Assembly: GCA_003030745.1 (NCBI GenBank)
Contig: PYVG01000027.1
Coordinates: forward strand, 1 to 15,846
DNA: 15,846 bases
Source: Pseudidiomarina aestuarii
GTDB taxonomy: Bacteria; Pseudomonadota; Gammaproteobacteria; Enterobacterales; Alteromonadaceae
Direction: 5' to 3'
The notes beneath the pieces are model-generated. The model was not told the origin of the DNA. It did not search any database and saw only the letters and a program-made list of their open reading frames with translations. Positions within the stretch are counted from its first letter, which is position 1; each line of letters begins with the position of its first letter. Below are positions 1-6,404 of this stretch, piece by piece. Made by a program: the position numbers and the translations under genes.

Positions 1-68
1 TGCATGATGTCAGGGAAACGGTTGATGCCATGAAAATAGTGGCGGCAACCTTGGCAGGAGATAATTAA
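1..68 (+). pseudogene. folP: Detached C-terminal end of dihydropteroate synthase (folP)
   Basis: Bases 1-2 are the end of a Val codon, and from base 3 the frame reads His-Asp-Val-Arg-Glu-Thr-Val and on to a TAA stop at 66-68. This matches the conserved end of FolP, where Arg-Val-His-Asp-Val (Arg and His bind pyrophosphate in E. coli FolP) follows the Ile-Ile-Arg at which the leftward folP of this window breaks off. The fragment contains the AGGAG ribosome site (56-60) of glmM, and its stop codon abuts the TTG start of glmM, the usual folP-glmM junction. It lies on the opposite strand from the rest of folP, so it cannot complete that protein in this arrangement. Confidence 0.88.
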
Positions 69-1136
69 TTGAGTCAGCGTAAATATTTTGGTACCGACGG
101 GGTACGTGGTCGCGTCGGTGAGTTTCCGATCACACCTGACTTCGCGGTCAAACTCGGTTGGGCAGCAGGAACGGTCTTATCCGCGAACGGTAACTATCGG
201 GTCTTGATGGGTAAGGATACGCGGATTTCTGGCTATATGCTGGAGTCTGCACTCGAGGCTGGCTTGCTCTCAGCAGGCGTGAGCGTCGAATTCCTCGGGC
301 CTATGCCGACACCGGCAGTCGCCTATTTAACGCGTAATTTCAGAGCTGCTGCAGGCATTGTCATTAGTGCTTCGCACAATCCCTATTACGATAATGGCAT
401 TAAGTTCTTTTCAGATATCGGTAGCAAGTTACCCGATCATGTTGAAGCCGAGATCGAGCGTTTGCTCGATGAGCCCATTAAATGTGTTCCTTCGGAAGAC
501 ATGGGGCGCGCGAGTCGAATTGGTGATGCGCCCGGTCGTTATATCGAGTTTTGTAAGAGCGTATTCCCGAGTGATTTGTCGCTGCGCGGTATGCGTATTG
601 TGGTGGATTGCGCGCACGGTGCGACTTACCACATTGCGCCAGATGTACTGCGTGAACTTGGCGCTGACATTTGGGAAATCGGCACGGAGCCGAATGGTGT
701 CAACATCAACGAAAAATGTGGTGCCACACACTTGGACGCATTGCGCGAAAAAGTGCTGAAAGAAAAAGCAGATTTAGGCTTTGCGCTGGATGGTGATGGT
801 GATCGCATTATGTTAGTCACGCCGAGTGGACGAATTGTCGATGGCGACGATATTGTCTTTATCCTAGCACGTGCGGCGCAGCAAGATGGTTTATTGCAGG
901 GCGGTATTGTTGGCACGCTGATGAGTAATTTTGCACTAGAGAAATTCTTCACCGACCGCCGCATTCCATTCGTTCGCGCTAAAGTGGGTGATCGGTATGT
1001 GATGGAAGAATTGGTCAAACGCGACTGGCGTATTGGTGGCGAGAACTCTGGCCATATTATTAATCGTCAATACCATAGTACCGGTGACGGTATTATCGCT
1101 GGCTTACAAGTACTGACGGCTATGCTCCGCGAATAA
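69..1136 (+). CDS. glmM: Phosphoglucosamine mutase, lacking its C-terminal domain
   Basis: GlmM converts glucosamine-6-phosphate to glucosamine-1-phosphate in the cytosolic route to UDP-GlcNAc for peptidoglycan and LPS. The start is TTG at 69, eight bases after AGGAG. Visible motifs are the phosphoserine loop SASHNP with Ser102, the metal-binding DGDGDR with Asp241, 243 and 245, and the sugar-binding GENSGH at 324-329, all at E. coli numbering. The protein stops at residue 355, whereas the family has about 445. The whole fourth domain, with its phosphate-binding RxSGTEP loop, is missing. The last residues come from the junction at 1128-1131, where the reading frame runs into inverted folP sequence. 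As written it should be inactive; the truncation is most likely a rearrangement or assembly effect rather than a natural short form. Confidence 0.93.
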   Translation: MSQRKYFGTDGVRGRVGEFPITPDFAVKLGWAAGTVLSANGNYRVLMGKDTRISGYMLESALEAGLLSAGVSVEFLGPMPTPAVAYLTRNFRAAAGIVISASHNPYYDNGIKFFSDIGSKLPDHVEAEIERLLDEPIKCVPSEDMGRASRIGDAPGRYIEFCKSVFPSDLSLRGMRIVVDCAHGATYHIAPDVLRELGADIWEIGTEPNGVNINEKCGATHLDALREKVLKEKADLGFALDGDGDRIMLVTPSGRIVDGDDIVFILARAAQQDGLLQGGIVGTLMSNFALEKFFTDRRIPFVRAKVGDRYVMEELVKRDWRIGGENSGHIINRQYHSTGDGIIAGLQVLTAMLRE

Positions 1137-1866
1137 TGCGTGCGCCTTTCATTGCGGCAATCGTTGCCGCTGCGATACTTGCAGACAGGCGTTCAGCCAC
1201 ATCTCGACCCGTTACCTGCCCCAACATGGACTTGCGCGACACACCAATCAGCAGCGGTAACCCAAGTTCGTGAAATGCCTGTAATCGTTGTAATAATTGG
1301 TAATTATGCCTGATAGATTTACCAAACCCAAAGCCTGGATCAAGAAAGATACGACTCGAGTCAATACCGGCTGTAGCACAAGCACGCACGCGGTCACTTA
1401 AAAAGGATTTTACCTCACCAACCACATCGTCATAAGACGGCTCGTGTTGCATGGTTCTGGGCTCACCCTGCATATGCATCAAGCACACGTCTACTTGGCT
1501 TGCGGCCACCGCGTCCAAGGCTCCTTCAGCACGTAATGCCTGTACATCGTTAATCATTGCCACACCCGCATTGATGGCTTCGCCCATCACTCCGGCTTTG
1601 GACGTATCTACGGAAACTTTCACGGCAAAGCGTGACCGAACCGCTTCTACCAACGGAATCACTCGCTCTAACTCTTCTTGCAACGTCACGCTAGCGGCAC
1701 CCGGTCGCGTCGACTCACCACCAATATCAATATAACCGGCGCCCTCTGCAACCAGTTGTTCCACTTGTCGTAAAGCGCGATCAAGCGTCGAGAATTTACC
1801 GCCATCAGAGAAGGAATCGGGCGTGGTATTCACAATTCCCATCACCTGAATCAATGGTGACCCCAT
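1120..1866 (-). CDS. folP: Dihydropteroate synthase, truncated at the 3' end
   Basis: FolP condenses p-aminobenzoate with dihydropterin pyrophosphate in folate synthesis and is the sulfonamide target. The start is ATG at 1866, with AAGGA nine bases upstream and an in-frame stop just before it. Motifs in order are [11 protein letters not shown] (13-23), [40 protein letters not shown] and GVSRKSM. The protein ends after 246 normal residues with Ile-Ile-Arg, then two foreign residues (Gly-Ala) and a stop read from inverted glmM. The expected Val-His-Asp-Val tail is at 1-68 on the other strand. Joined, the two parts give about 268 residues, a normal length. The N-terminus is about eight residues shorter than in E. 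coli, which is within family variation. It overlaps glmM by 17 bases only because of the junction. Confidence 0.93.
   Translation of the reverse strand: MGSPLIQVMGIVNTTPDSFSDGGKFSTLDRALRQVEQLVAEGAGYIDIGGESTRPGAASVTLQEELERVIPLVEAVRSRFAVKVSVDTSKAGVMGEAINAGVAMINDVQALRAEGALDAVAASQVDVCLMHMQGEPRTMQHEPSYDDVVGEVKSFLSDRVRACATAGIDSSRIFLDPGFGFGKSIRHNYQLLQRLQAFHELGLPLLIGVSRKSMLGQVTGRDVAERLSASIAAATIAAMKGARIIRGA
1128..1131. other. Inversion or chimera breakpoint joining glmM to folP at CGCG
   Basis: Rightward sequence up to CGCG is glmM; leftward sequence up to the same CGCG is folP codons ending Ile-Ile-Arg-G. In an intact folP the same CGCG would be followed by TGCATGATG, which is exactly how the window begins at base 1. 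The four bases are self-complementary, so they serve as microhomology for either strand. Whether the second breakpoint exists left of base 1 cannot be seen. Confidence 0.8.
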
Positions 1867-1907
1867 GCAAAAATTTCCTTAAATTGTCTTCCCGAGGAAA
1901 GGGATGC

Positions 1908-1934
1908 AAAAAAAAGCCCCTGAACGGGGCTTTT
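1908..1934 (-). terminator. Intrinsic terminator between ftsH and folP
   Basis: Read leftward, AAAAGCCCC pairs with GGGGCTTTT around a five-base loop (1921-1925) and is followed by eight T residues (1915-1908). It begins seven bases after the ftsH stop. Only 41 bases separate it from the folP ATG, leaving little space for a new promoter. It therefore probably lowers, rather than ends, transcription into folP-glmM. Confidence 0.85.
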
Positions 1935-1940
1935 GATGAC

Positions 1941-3866
1941 TTAACTCGCCGGAGCGTCGCCCGGTTTACCGTTCGTTAGTGGCTCATCAGAATTTGCTGT
2001 AGCGCCACTACCGCCCGATGTATTTTCAGGCTTTCGCCAATCACGTGGTTCGCGTACATCACGTCGATTCATCAGATCGTCAATTTGATCGGCATCAATG
2101 GTTTCGTACTTCATCAACGCGTCTTTCATCGAATGTAGAATATCTACATTCTCTTCTAAAATACGCTGTGCACGCTGATAGTTACGATCAATAAAGTCTT
2201 TGATCTCTTGGTCAATGGCCCGAGCCGTTTCGTCGGACATGTGTTTATGTTGCGTCACTTGACGTCCCAAAAACACTTCGCCCTCATCTTCAGCATAAAG
2301 CAATGGTCCCATTTTTTCAGACAGACCCCATTGTGTCACCATCTTACGAGCGATCATGGTTGCCCGCTCGATATCGTTTGATGCGCCGGTTGTGACTTTC
2401 TCATCACCGTAGATAATCTGCTCTGCTAAACGACCACCGAACAGACTTGAAATCATACTCTCTAAATGCTGCTTCGAATGACTCACTCGGTCTTGCTCTG
2501 GCAAGTACATGGTCACACCTAAAGCACGGCCACGAGGAATAATCGAAACTTTGTAGACGGGGTCATGCTCTGGCACTAAACGTCCAACAATGGCGTGACC
2601 GGCTTCATGATAAGCAGTCATTGCTTTCTCATCATCCGTCATAACCATCGAACGGCGTTCCGCGCCCATCATGATTTTGTCTTTCGCTTTATCAAACTCT
2701 TCTTGTGAAACCACACGTTTGTTACCACGCGCTGCGAACAATGCCGCCTCGTTCACCAAGTTTGCTAAGTCAGCACCAGAAAAACCAGGCGTCCCGCGTG
2801 CGATGACGGATGCATTCACATCGTCACCTAACGGCACTTTGCGCATGTGTACTTTCAGAATTTGTTCACGTCCGCGCACATCTGGCAGACCTACCATTAC
2901 TTGACGGTCAAAGCGGCCTGGACGCAATAACGCTGGGTCTAATACGTCTGGACGGTTGGTTGCGGCAATCACAATAATACCTTCATTGCCTTCGAAGCCA
3001 TCCATCTCAACCAGCATCTGGTTCAATGTTTGCTCGCGCTCGTCGTGTCCGCCACCGAGGCCTGCACCACGCTGACGACCGACCGCATCGATCTCATCAA
3101 TAAAGATGATACATGGCGCCGATTTCTTTGCTTGCTCGAACATGTCACGCACACGCGACGCACCGACACCCACAAACATTTCAACGAAATCAGAACCTGA
3201 AATCGAGAAGAATGGGACGCGGGCTTCGCCAGCAATCGCTTTCGCTAATAAGGTTTTACCAGTTCCCGGAGGACCGACCATCAACACGCCTTTCGGAATT
3301 TTACCGCCGAGGCGTTGGAAACGACTTGGGTCTTTCAGATAGTCGACCAGCTCTGTCACTTCTTCTTTCGCTTCATCACAGCCAGCAACGTCGGCAAAGG
3401 TCGTTTTGATCTGGTCTTCACCCATCAAGCGAGCTTTACTCTTACCAAATGACATCGCGCCGCGGCCACCGCCACCACCTTGCATTTGACGCATGAAGAA
3501 AATCCACACACCAATCAACAGCAGCATCGGGAACCACGAAATCAATATCGAGGTCAGCATGCTTTGCTGCTCGACTGGTTTACCGACTACCTCAACATTG
3601 TTTTCCAACAAATCGTTTAGTAGTTGGTTGTCATTCCATGGAATTACTGTCTTAAATGTTTCGCCGGAGCGAGTCTGCGCAACAATTTCACGCTCCTCAA
3701 TGGAGATATCCGCTTTGCGAATATTGCCATTATTCACTTGGGCGATAAATTTGTCATAAGACACTGTATTGTTGGCCGCTGTGCCTGGGCTGAAACTGTT
3801 AAAAACACTCATCAGCACTACAGCTATCACTAGCCACAGAATTAGATTTTTTGCCATATCGCTCAA
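1941..3866 (-). CDS. ftsH: ATP-dependent membrane zinc metalloprotease FtsH
   Basis: FtsH is an inner-membrane AAA+ hexamer that degrades unassembled membrane proteins and, in E. coli, LpxC and sigma-32. Two membrane segments (about 7-25 and 106-125) flank a periplasmic domain. Walker A GPPGTGKT is at 198-205, the pore motif MFVGVG at 230-235, Walker B IIFIDE at 253-258, and the second region of homology with the arginine fingers follows around 304-321. The zinc site HEAGH is at 420-424, with the third ligand Asp498 in TGASND. Length is 641, against 644-647 in E. coli. The start chosen is TTG (3866) because TGAGG lies nine bases before it; homologues also support ATG at 3857 (Met-Ala-Lys-Asn-Leu), which has no good ribosome site. 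It lies 37 bases after rlmE, as in the E. coli rlmE-ftsH operon. Its product joins DnaK/DnaJ in quality control. Confidence 0.97.
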   Translation of the reverse strand: MSDMAKNLILWLVIAVVLMSVFNSFSPGTAANNTVSYDKFIAQVNNGNIRKADISIEEREIVAQTRSGETFKTVIPWNDNQLLNDLLENNVEVVGKPVEQQSMLTSILISWFPMLLLIGVWIFFMRQMQGGGGGRGAMSFGKSKARLMGEDQIKTTFADVAGCDEAKEEVTELVDYLKDPSRFQRLGGKIPKGVLMVGPPGTGKTLLAKAIAGEARVPFFSISGSDFVEMFVGVGASRVRDMFEQAKKSAPCIIFIDEIDAVGRQRGAGLGGGHDEREQTLNQMLVEMDGFEGNEGIIVIAATNRPDVLDPALLRPGRFDRQVMVGLPDVRGREQILKVHMRKVPLGDDVNASVIARGTPGFSGADLANLVNEAALFAARGNKRVVSQEEFDKAKDKIMMGAERRSMVMTDDEKAMTAYHEAGHAIVGRLVPEHDPVYKVSIIPRGRALGVTMYLPEQDRVSHSKQHLESMISSLFGGRLAEQIIYGDEKVTTGASNDIERATMIARKMVTQWGLSEKMGPLLYAEDEGEVFLGRQVTQHKHMSDETARAIDQEIKDFIDRNYQRAQRILEENVDILHSMKDALMKYETIDADQIDDLMNRRDVREPRDWRKPENTSGGSGATANSDEPLTNGKPGDAPAS

Positions 3867-3903
3867 AGCCGGTTACCTCATTCGTTATTCAGCCCACAGA
3901 GTA

Positions 3904-4530
3904 CTACAATTTATAGCCGGTCGCCACTAAGTAGACCTCACGCGACCGCGCTCGGGAAGAGTCGGGCTTACGACTTTTCACCGTAGTAAAAGCAGCTCGT
4001 ACTGCCTTTAAATAATCTTCAAAACCTTGCCCATGAAATACTTTGACGACAAAACTGCCATTCGGTTTCAACACCTGATGACACATATCGAGTGCCAGCT
4101 CCACGAGATACATCGCGCGCGGCTGATCGACAATGTCCGATCCGCTCATATTCGGAGCCATATCTGACAATACTACATCTACGTTTTTGCCACCGATTCG
4201 GGTCAATAATGCGTCTAGAACGCCTTCATCTCGAAAGTCACCCTCGAGGAAATCGACACCAGCGATTGGGTCCATCGGTAAAATATCACAGGCAATCACA
4301 CGGCCTTGGCCTTGCGTCGCCTCAACCACATATTGTGACCAACCACCGGGAGCTGCGCCTAAATCGACAACGTTCATTCCCGGGCGAAGAATCCGATCCT
4401 TGTTCTGGATCTCTTCTAATTTAAACACAGCCCGTGAGCGCAAACCTTGCTTTTGCGCTTTCTGTACATAGTGGTCTTTAAAATGTTCTTGCAGCCATCG
4501 AGAGCTGCTTGCAGAGCGTTTTTTTGCCAT
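3904..4530 (-). CDS. rlmE: 23S rRNA (uridine-2'-O-)-methyltransferase RlmE (RrmJ/FtsJ)
   Basis: RlmE uses S-adenosylmethionine to methylate the 2'-OH of U2552 (E. coli numbering) in the A loop of 23S rRNA, late in 50S assembly. The Rossmann motif VDLGAAPGG is at 55-63. The catalytic tetrad is Lys37, Asp123 (LSDMAPN), Lys163 and Glu198, each one position below the E. coli numbers. The basic N-terminus ([12 protein letters not shown]) is typical. Length is 208, against 209 in E. coli. The start ATG at 4530 has only a weak purine-rich AAGAAAGA upstream. It is first in the leftward rlmE-ftsH transcription unit, divergent from yhbY across a 79-base spacer. Confidence 0.97.
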   Translation of the reverse strand: MAKKRSASSSRWLQEHFKDHYVQKAQKQGLRSRAVFKLEEIQNKDRILRPGMNVVDLGAAPGGWSQYVVEATQGQGRVIACDILPMDPIAGVDFLEGDFRDEGVLDALLTRIGGKNVDVVLSDMAPNMSGSDIVDQPRAMYLVELALDMCHQVLKPNGSFVVKVFHGQGFEDYLKAVRAAFTTVKSRKPDSSRARSREVYLVATGYKL

Positions 4531-4609
4531 TCTTTCTTACTCAACTAGCGTCTACCCCCTACATGGCGGTAGAATAGCGGAAATTCAAGTCTGTAGAGAG
4601 CATTATGAC
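4531..4609. promoter_or_regulatory. Divergent rlmE / yhbY promoter region
   Basis: This 79-base spacer must hold the start signals of both genes. Rightward, TAGAAT at 4570-4575 is a fair -10 box for yhbY, but I see no matching -35, and GAGAG at 4596-4600 is the ribosome site, nine bases before ATG. Leftward, TTGAAT at the complement of about 4583-4588 could be a -35 for rlmE, with a poor -10. The placement of individual boxes is tentative. Confidence 0.4.
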
Positions 4610-4918
4610 ATGGCAAACGCCACAACTTTAAGTAATAAACAAAAACAACACCTAAAAAGCTTAGCGCATCCGCTCAAGCCAGTGGTGTTGTTAGGGGCAA
4701 ATGGTCTCACTGAAGGCGTTATGGCTGAGATTGAGTTGGCTTTAGATCATCATGAATTGATCAAGGTTCGTGTACCTGGCGAAGAGCGTGAAGAACGGGA
4801 AGCCATCTACGCAACCATCGTTGCGCACACTGGCGCACACCGCGTTCAAGTGGTCGGCAAAATTCTGACCCTCTACAAGCCAAGCCCTGAGCTAAAAATC
4901 ACTTTACCTCGCAAATAA
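4610..4918 (+). CDS. yhbY: Ribosome assembly RNA-binding protein YhbY (CRM domain)
   Basis: This is a small single-domain CRM protein of 102 residues (E. coli YhbY has 97). The family binds pre-50S particles and 23S rRNA precursors. The N-terminal helix (LSNKQKQHLKSLAH), the glycine-rich loop GANGLTE at about 29-35, the ELIKVRVPG strand and the final strand with LTLYKP fit the fold. The start ATG at 4610 follows GAGAG by nine bases. It is divergent from rlmE, the same neighbour as in E. coli, so two 50S-maturation factors share a control region. Its 3' end lies 17 bases from the convergent CI-like gene, and no terminator hairpin is visible in that gap. Confidence 0.95.
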   Translation: MANATTLSNKQKQHLKSLAHPLKPVVLLGANGLTEGVMAEIELALDHHELIKVRVPGEEREEREAIYATIVAHTGAHRVQVVGKILTLYKPSPELKITLPRK

Positions 4919-4935
4919 ACAGTCTCTTTCTAAGC

Positions 4936-5490
4936 TTATGGTTCCTGCTGCTGGTTGTTCATAGCGACGGCCAGCGCTTTACCAACTTGCTCGAGCGCTG
5001 TTTTGATATCCAACACGTTACTGCGTTCCAACATAAAGGTATCGAGCATCACACGCTTGGTCTGCTCAGTGACGGGCACACCATTGAGCTTCAAAATCGG
5101 TTCTGCGAGCGCTAATCCGGCGAGAGTCTTGTCAACGAAAACCCGATTGTCATAACCTGGCCGCACTTCGCCAAGTTCGCCCGGCTGCGGATAATGTAAA
5201 CGTTGATTCGGTGCAAAAAACCAATCCAACGAAATACCATTTCGCAACAACCCTTCCACCAGCGTGGAATAGTTGACCTTGCCCCGCCGCTTCCAATTTG
5301 CATAAGTTGTGGCTGAAACGCCAAGCCAGCGCATGACGTGACTTATTTTGTGCTCGCCTGACAGCAGTCGGAGACGATACATACATTCTTCGAGATCGGG
5401 TAATTCCACCTTGCTTTTCATCCCTGTGTGTGATTTATTTCGACTCATGTCAAGTGACTCGTTTTTGGTGTTTTTAGTGTCATTTGACAT
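4936..5490 (-). CDS. CI-like phage-type repressor (helix-turn-helix), no protease domain
   Basis: Residues about 36-93 match the phage CI repressor N-terminal helix-turn-helix type (Phage_CI_repr). A recognition unit lies around 48-70 (ISHVMRWLGVSATTYANWKRRG), followed by the typical tail NYSTLVEGLLRNGISLDWFF. The remaining 90 residues are a helical region that I do not recognise; there is no Ser-Lys S24/LexA autocleavage domain, so RecA-triggered cleavage is not expected. Start ATG at 5490 has only a weak GAAG upstream. Met15 (5448) or Met24 (5421) are alternatives, and residues before about 30 look unstructured. The first codons overlap an inverted repeat that resembles an operator. It is divergent from the Ner-like gene across 94 bases, an arrangement like a lysogeny switch. 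DNA-binding class: fairly sure. Biological role: unknown. Confidence 0.82.
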   Translation of the reverse strand: MSNDTKNTKNESLDMSRNKSHTGMKSKVELPDLEECMYRLRLLSGEHKISHVMRWLGVSATTYANWKRRGKVNYSTLVEGLLRNGISLDWFFAPNQRLHYPQPGELGEVRPGYDNRVFVDKTLAGLALAEPILKLNGVPVTEQTKRVMLDTFMLERSNVLDIKTALEQVGKALAVAMNNQQQEP

Positions 5491-5512
5491 GTTTTTATCT
5501 TCGTTTGACTTA
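5446..5512. promoter_or_regulatory. Operator-like TTTGACA repeats over the CI-like start
   Basis: CATGTCAAGTGAC (5446-5458) and GTCATTTGACATG (5479-5491) form an inverted repeat matching at 12 of 13 positions, with a 20-base gap. A third copy, GTTTGACTT (5503-5511), lies 21-22 bases right of the second in the same orientation, about two helical turns. The set covers the start codon and first 15 codons of the CI-like gene, as expected for an autoregulated repressor. Binding is inferred. Confidence 0.45.
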
Positions 5513-5527
5513 ATTTATGAGTTTATA

Positions 5528-5563
5528 GTGAATTCACAATAAAACTCACATCACAATTCACAA
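5528..5563. promoter_or_regulatory. Operator-like TCACA repeats before the Ner-like gene
   Basis: The palindrome GTGAATTCAC (5528-5537) and two copies of AATTCACAA (5531-5539 and 5555-5563) lie in the divergent spacer. TCACA occurs four times, at 5534, 5546, 5551 and 5558. This motif differs from the TTTGACA set to the left, so the spacer may hold sites for two regulators. No clear promoter boxes could be fixed; TATACA at 5577-5582 is too close to the Ner-like ATG to serve it. Confidence 0.4.
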
Positions 5564-5584
5564 CTAGCTCAAGCACTATACATA

Positions 5585-5863
5585 ATGGACAACACAGAAA
5601 TCAAAAAGGAATTAGCGAAACGTGGGTTTGACTACTCGATGCTGGCAGCAGCATTACAGAAGAGTCCGTCGTTAGTGTCGAAAGTTGCTGCCCGCAAAGC
5701 ACGCTCACAGGTTGTTGCGCAAGCCATTGCTAAAGCTATCGGTAAGCCGATAGAAGAAGTCTTTCCAGATATTCATGCTTATCATAGTCCTGTCGTTAGT
5801 GCTGAACTCAAACAACAAAAACAAGCCGAATTAATTGCGTTACTCAATGATCGTGACGCATAA
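5585..5863 (+). CDS. Ner-like small helix-turn-helix regulator
   Basis: The 92-residue protein begins EIKKELAKRGFDYSMLAAALQ and continues with the pattern of Mu Ner/Nlp proteins: helix, turn (SPSLVSK), helix, then AIGKPIEEVFPD in the place of Ner's ALG..P..IWP. In Mu-like phages Ner is the early-gene repressor facing the c repressor. Here it faces a CI-like repressor in the same way. The 25 residues after PDIHAYH are a helical tail absent from Mu Ner. There is no clear ribosome site before the ATG at 5585, suggesting weak or unusual translation initiation. No transposase, integrase or structural phage gene is nearby. It could also be placed in the broad XRE-type HTH group. Role unknown. Confidence 0.8.
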   Translation: MDNTEIKKELAKRGFDYSMLAAALQKSPSLVSKVAARKARSQVVAQAIAKAIGKPIEEVFPDIHAYHSPVVSAELKQQKQAELIALLNDRDA

Positions 5864-5887
5864 AAAAGCCCGCTTCAAAAGCGGGCT
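5862..5887. terminator. Bidirectional intrinsic terminator for greA and the Ner-like gene
   Basis: AGCCCGCTT (5867-5875) pairs with AAGCGGGCT (5879-5887) around a three-base loop. Leftward it is followed by six T residues and ends carA-carB-greA transcription. Rightward it is followed by CTATATATTTT, a weaker tract, and begins inside the stop codon of the Ner-like gene. Confidence 0.85.
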
Positions 5888-5898
5888 CTATATATTTT

Positions 5899-5919
5899 AC
5901 TGTTCACTGTTCACTCTTT
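5899..5919. repeat. Short ACTGTTC heptamer repeat
   Basis: ACTGTTC is repeated at 5899-5905 and 5906-5912, with a degenerate third unit ACTCTTT (5913-5919). It lies between the terminator and the greA stop. The unit is a circular permutation of the GTTCACT/AGTGAAC motif seen in degenerate form on both sides of the transporter terminator near 11750-11880. Confidence 0.5.
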
Positions 5920-5927
5920 TCTAGCTC

Positions 5928-6404
5928 TCACAAATACTCGACCTTCACTACTTCGTACTCCACATCACCACTTGGTGTGCTGACTACGACCGCGTCATCG
6001 ACTTGCTTGCCAATCAACGCGCGAGCAAATGGCGAGTTCACAGAAATCAGATTCTGCTTAATATCTGACTCATCATCTCCCACAATCTTGTAGGTCACTT
6101 CTTTATCTGTGCTGGTGTTGTACACCGTCACTGTTGACCCGAAGATCACTTTACCTTGGTTTGGAATCGTCGTGATATCGATGATCTGCGCGTTCGAAAG
6201 CTTCGCTTCAATTTCTTGAATGCGTCCCTCACAGAAGCCCTGCTGTTCACGCGCCGCGTGATATTCAGCGTTTTCTTTCAGGTCGCCGTGCTCACGTGCA
6301 TCGGCGATTGCCTGAATGATACGCGGACGATCTTCAGATTTAAGACGCTTCAATTCTTCTCGCAGCATTTCAGCGCCGCGAGAGGTCATGGGTATTTGAT
6401 TCAT
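5928..6404 (-). CDS. greA: Transcription elongation factor GreA
   Basis: GreA enters the secondary channel of RNA polymerase and stimulates cleavage of backtracked RNA. Its N-terminal coiled coil covers about 8-75, with the tip motif [11 protein letters not shown] carrying the acidic residues Asp41 and Glu44. The C-terminal FKBP-like domain follows from about 80 (GSTVTVYN to the end). Length is 158, the same as E. coli. The ATG at 6404 overlaps the carB TGA as ATGA, so it is probably translated by coupling from carB. It is last in the carA-carB-greA unit and is followed by a strong terminator at 5862-5887. Confidence 0.97.
   Translation of the reverse strand: MNQIPMTSRGAEMLREELKRLKSEDRPRIIQAIADAREHGDLKENAEYHAAREQQGFCEGRIQEIEAKLSNAQIIDITTIPNQGKVIFGSTVTVYNTSTDKEVTYKIVGDDESDIKQNLISVNSPFARALIGKQVDDAVVVSTPSGDVEYEVVKVEYL

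Noticed and set aside
626..1018. Open frames antisense to or offset within glmM
   Set aside because: They overlap a well-conserved coding region and their translations resemble no family.
69..1136. glmM as a naturally short phosphoglucosamine mutase
   Set aside because: The frame ends in inverted folP sequence and the missing folP end sits upstream of glmM, so the shortness comes from the junction and not from evolution of a three-domain enzyme.
4936..5863. Complete Mu-like prophage or toxin-antitoxin pair
   Set aside because: There are only two genes, both DNA-binding; no transposase, head or tail genes, and no toxin-like fold is recognisable.
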